From NCBI RefSeq assembly GCF_003951285.1, contig NZ_RXFQ01000004.1:186001-250000 (forward strand): 64,000 nucleotides of DNA, read 5' to 3'. Under the pieces are notes generated by a model. It saw only the letters and a list, made by a program, of their open reading frames with translations. It did not search any database and had not been told where the DNA came from. How positions within the stretch are numbered: the stretch's first letter is position 1; every line of letters starts with the position of its first letter. The stretch comes from Variovorax beijingensis (lineage in GTDB: Bacteria > Pseudomonadota > Gammaproteobacteria > Burkholderiales > Burkholderiaceae_C). A program made the position numbers and the translations under genes. Shown here piece after piece: positions 63,227-64,000 of the stretch.

Positions 63227-63883
63227 ATGAAAGCCGCCAAGGATCCCTTGCCTGAAACGGCCGAGCCGCGCTCGCGCGATGCCGACCGCTCGCAACTCGC
63301 CATCCTTGCGTCAGCGCGCGACGAATTCGCCCAGCGCGGCCTGGCCGGCGCGCGCATGGACAGCATCGCCGAGCGCGCAGGCCTGAACAAGCGCCTCATC
63401 TACTACTACTTCGGCAGCAAGGACGACCTGTTCCTCGCGGTGCTCGAACGCACCTACGCCGACATCCGGGAGGCCGAGCAGCAGCTGCACCTGGACGAGA
63501 TCGACCCGGTCGAGGCCATCCGCCAGCTGGTTTCGTTCACCTGGCACTACTACCTGGAGCACCCCGAGTTCATCACGCTGCTGAACAGCGAGAACCTGCA
63601 TTGCGCGGCGCACCTGAAGCGCTCCGAACGCATCCAGGAAATGAACTCGCCGCTGGTGCAGTTGCTCGACACGGTGCTCGAACGCGGCAAGCGCGACAAG
63701 CTGTTCCGCGCCGGGGTGGACCCGGTGCAGCTCTACATCTCGATCGCCTCGCTGTGCTACTTCTACCTCTCGAACAACCACACGCTGTCGGCCGTCTTCG
63801 GCCGTGACCTGCGCGCACCCAAGGCCATGGCGCAGCGCCTCTCGCACATGACCGACCTCGTGCTGGGCTACGTCCTGCACTGA
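63227..63883 (+). CDS. TetR-family transcriptional regulator
   Basis: 218 residues. DNA-binding domain: RSQLAILASARDEFAQRGLAGARMDSIAERAGLNKRLIYYYFGSKDDLFLAVLE. The ligand domain has HPEFITLLNSENLHCAAHLKRSERI and resembles the TetR group with RutR-like C-termini. Divergent from the ThDP enzyme gene with a shared operator-like site, so it probably represses that gene and, through the site at 63965, a gene beyond the right edge. Confidence 0.9.
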   Translation: MKAAKDPLPETAEPRSRDADRSQLAILASARDEFAQRGLAGARMDSIAERAGLNKRLIYYYFGSKDDLFLAVLERTYADIREAEQQLHLDEIDPVEAIRQLVSFTWHYYLEHPEFITLLNSENLHCAAHLKRSERIQEMNSPLVQLLDTVLERGKRDKLFRAGVDPVQLYISIASLCYFYLSNNHTLSAVFGRDLRAPKAMAQRLSHMTDLVLGYVLH

Positions 63884-63964
63884 GTCCGCGGGCAGGCTCC
63901 AGCTTCTCCGGGTATCTACCAATTCGCAGCGGTTGCGCTGCAGAGGCGGCCTTTCTAGAATCTC

Positions 63965-63986
63965 TAATTCACTTAATGGTGAATTA
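63965..63986. promoter_or_regulatory. Perfect palindrome at the right edge, second site of the TetR regulator
   Basis: TAATTCAC-TTAATG-GTGAATTA, 8-bp perfect arms. It resembles the site in front of the TetR gene. What it controls lies outside the window. Confidence 0.65.
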
Positions 63987-64000
63987 ATCGACAAGACAAG

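Noticed and set aside
1..64000. CRISPR arrays, rRNA genes, phage structural genes, complete insertion sequences
   Set aside because: None seen: no regularly spaced repeats, no rRNA-like sequence, and only fragments of transposase and integrase.

Overview
The window looks like a chromosomal segment of a high-GC betaproteobacterium of the Comamonadaceae, most likely Variovorax or a close relative. This is inferred from the gene order thrS-infC-rpmI-rplT-pheS-pheT-ihfA-merR-tRNA-Pro, the Lys/Ala/Pro-rich histone-like protein fused to a SWIB domain, and protein style; no database search was possible.

Layout. 1-12.3 kb (minus strand): a surface polysaccharide locus. Reading from wza: wza, UDP-GlcNAc 6-dehydrogenase (tviB/wbpO type), 4-epimerase (tviC/wbpP type), a Wzx-type flippase, an O-antigen polymerase/ligase, three glycosyltransferases, and capE/capF-type genes for UDP-L-FucNAc. 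The middle (about 2.0-8.7 kb) is clearly more AT-rich than the rest. 12.3-13.3 kb is mostly non-coding, with repeats, hairpins and one tiny membrane-protein ORF. 13.3-18.6 kb (plus): a Csu-like chaperone-usher operon with spore-coat-U subunits and one unusual extra secreted protein. 18.6-23.7 kb: an isochorismatase-family hydrolase divergent from a LysR regulator, an orphan PAS histidine kinase, a second LysR and a short-chain dehydrogenase. 23.7-30.2 kb: a complete RND efflux system with a TetR repressor and two matching palindromic operators.

30.2-48.3 kb looks like an old genomic island. It starts at a degenerate copy of the 3' half of a tRNA-Pro, contains decayed gene pieces, MarR and TetR genes, and a large catabolic cluster (five-gene branched-chain-type ABC transporter, three acyl-CoA ligase homologues, thiolase, acyl-CoA dehydrogenase, nitronate monooxygenase, atypical SDR, DsbA-like isomerase). 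It ends in IS256 and integrase fragments against an intact tRNA-Pro(GGG). Repeated AACG(A/T)TCGTT sites at all three cluster promoters suggest one TetR regulon for CoA-dependent breakdown of an unknown carboxylic acid.

48.3-56.6 kb (minus): the translation operon, preceded by a leader peptide with Phe codons and a terminator/antiterminator pair, apparently a phenylalanine attenuator for the whole operon; infC appears to start at AUC. 56.6-64 kb: isocitrate lyase aceA, a gamma-glutamylcyclotransferase-like protein, a DMT transporter, the histone-SWIB protein, a frameshifted AraC gene, a small conserved-looking unknown, a ThDP-dependent (acetolactate synthase-like) enzyme and a divergent TetR regulator with paired operator-like sites.
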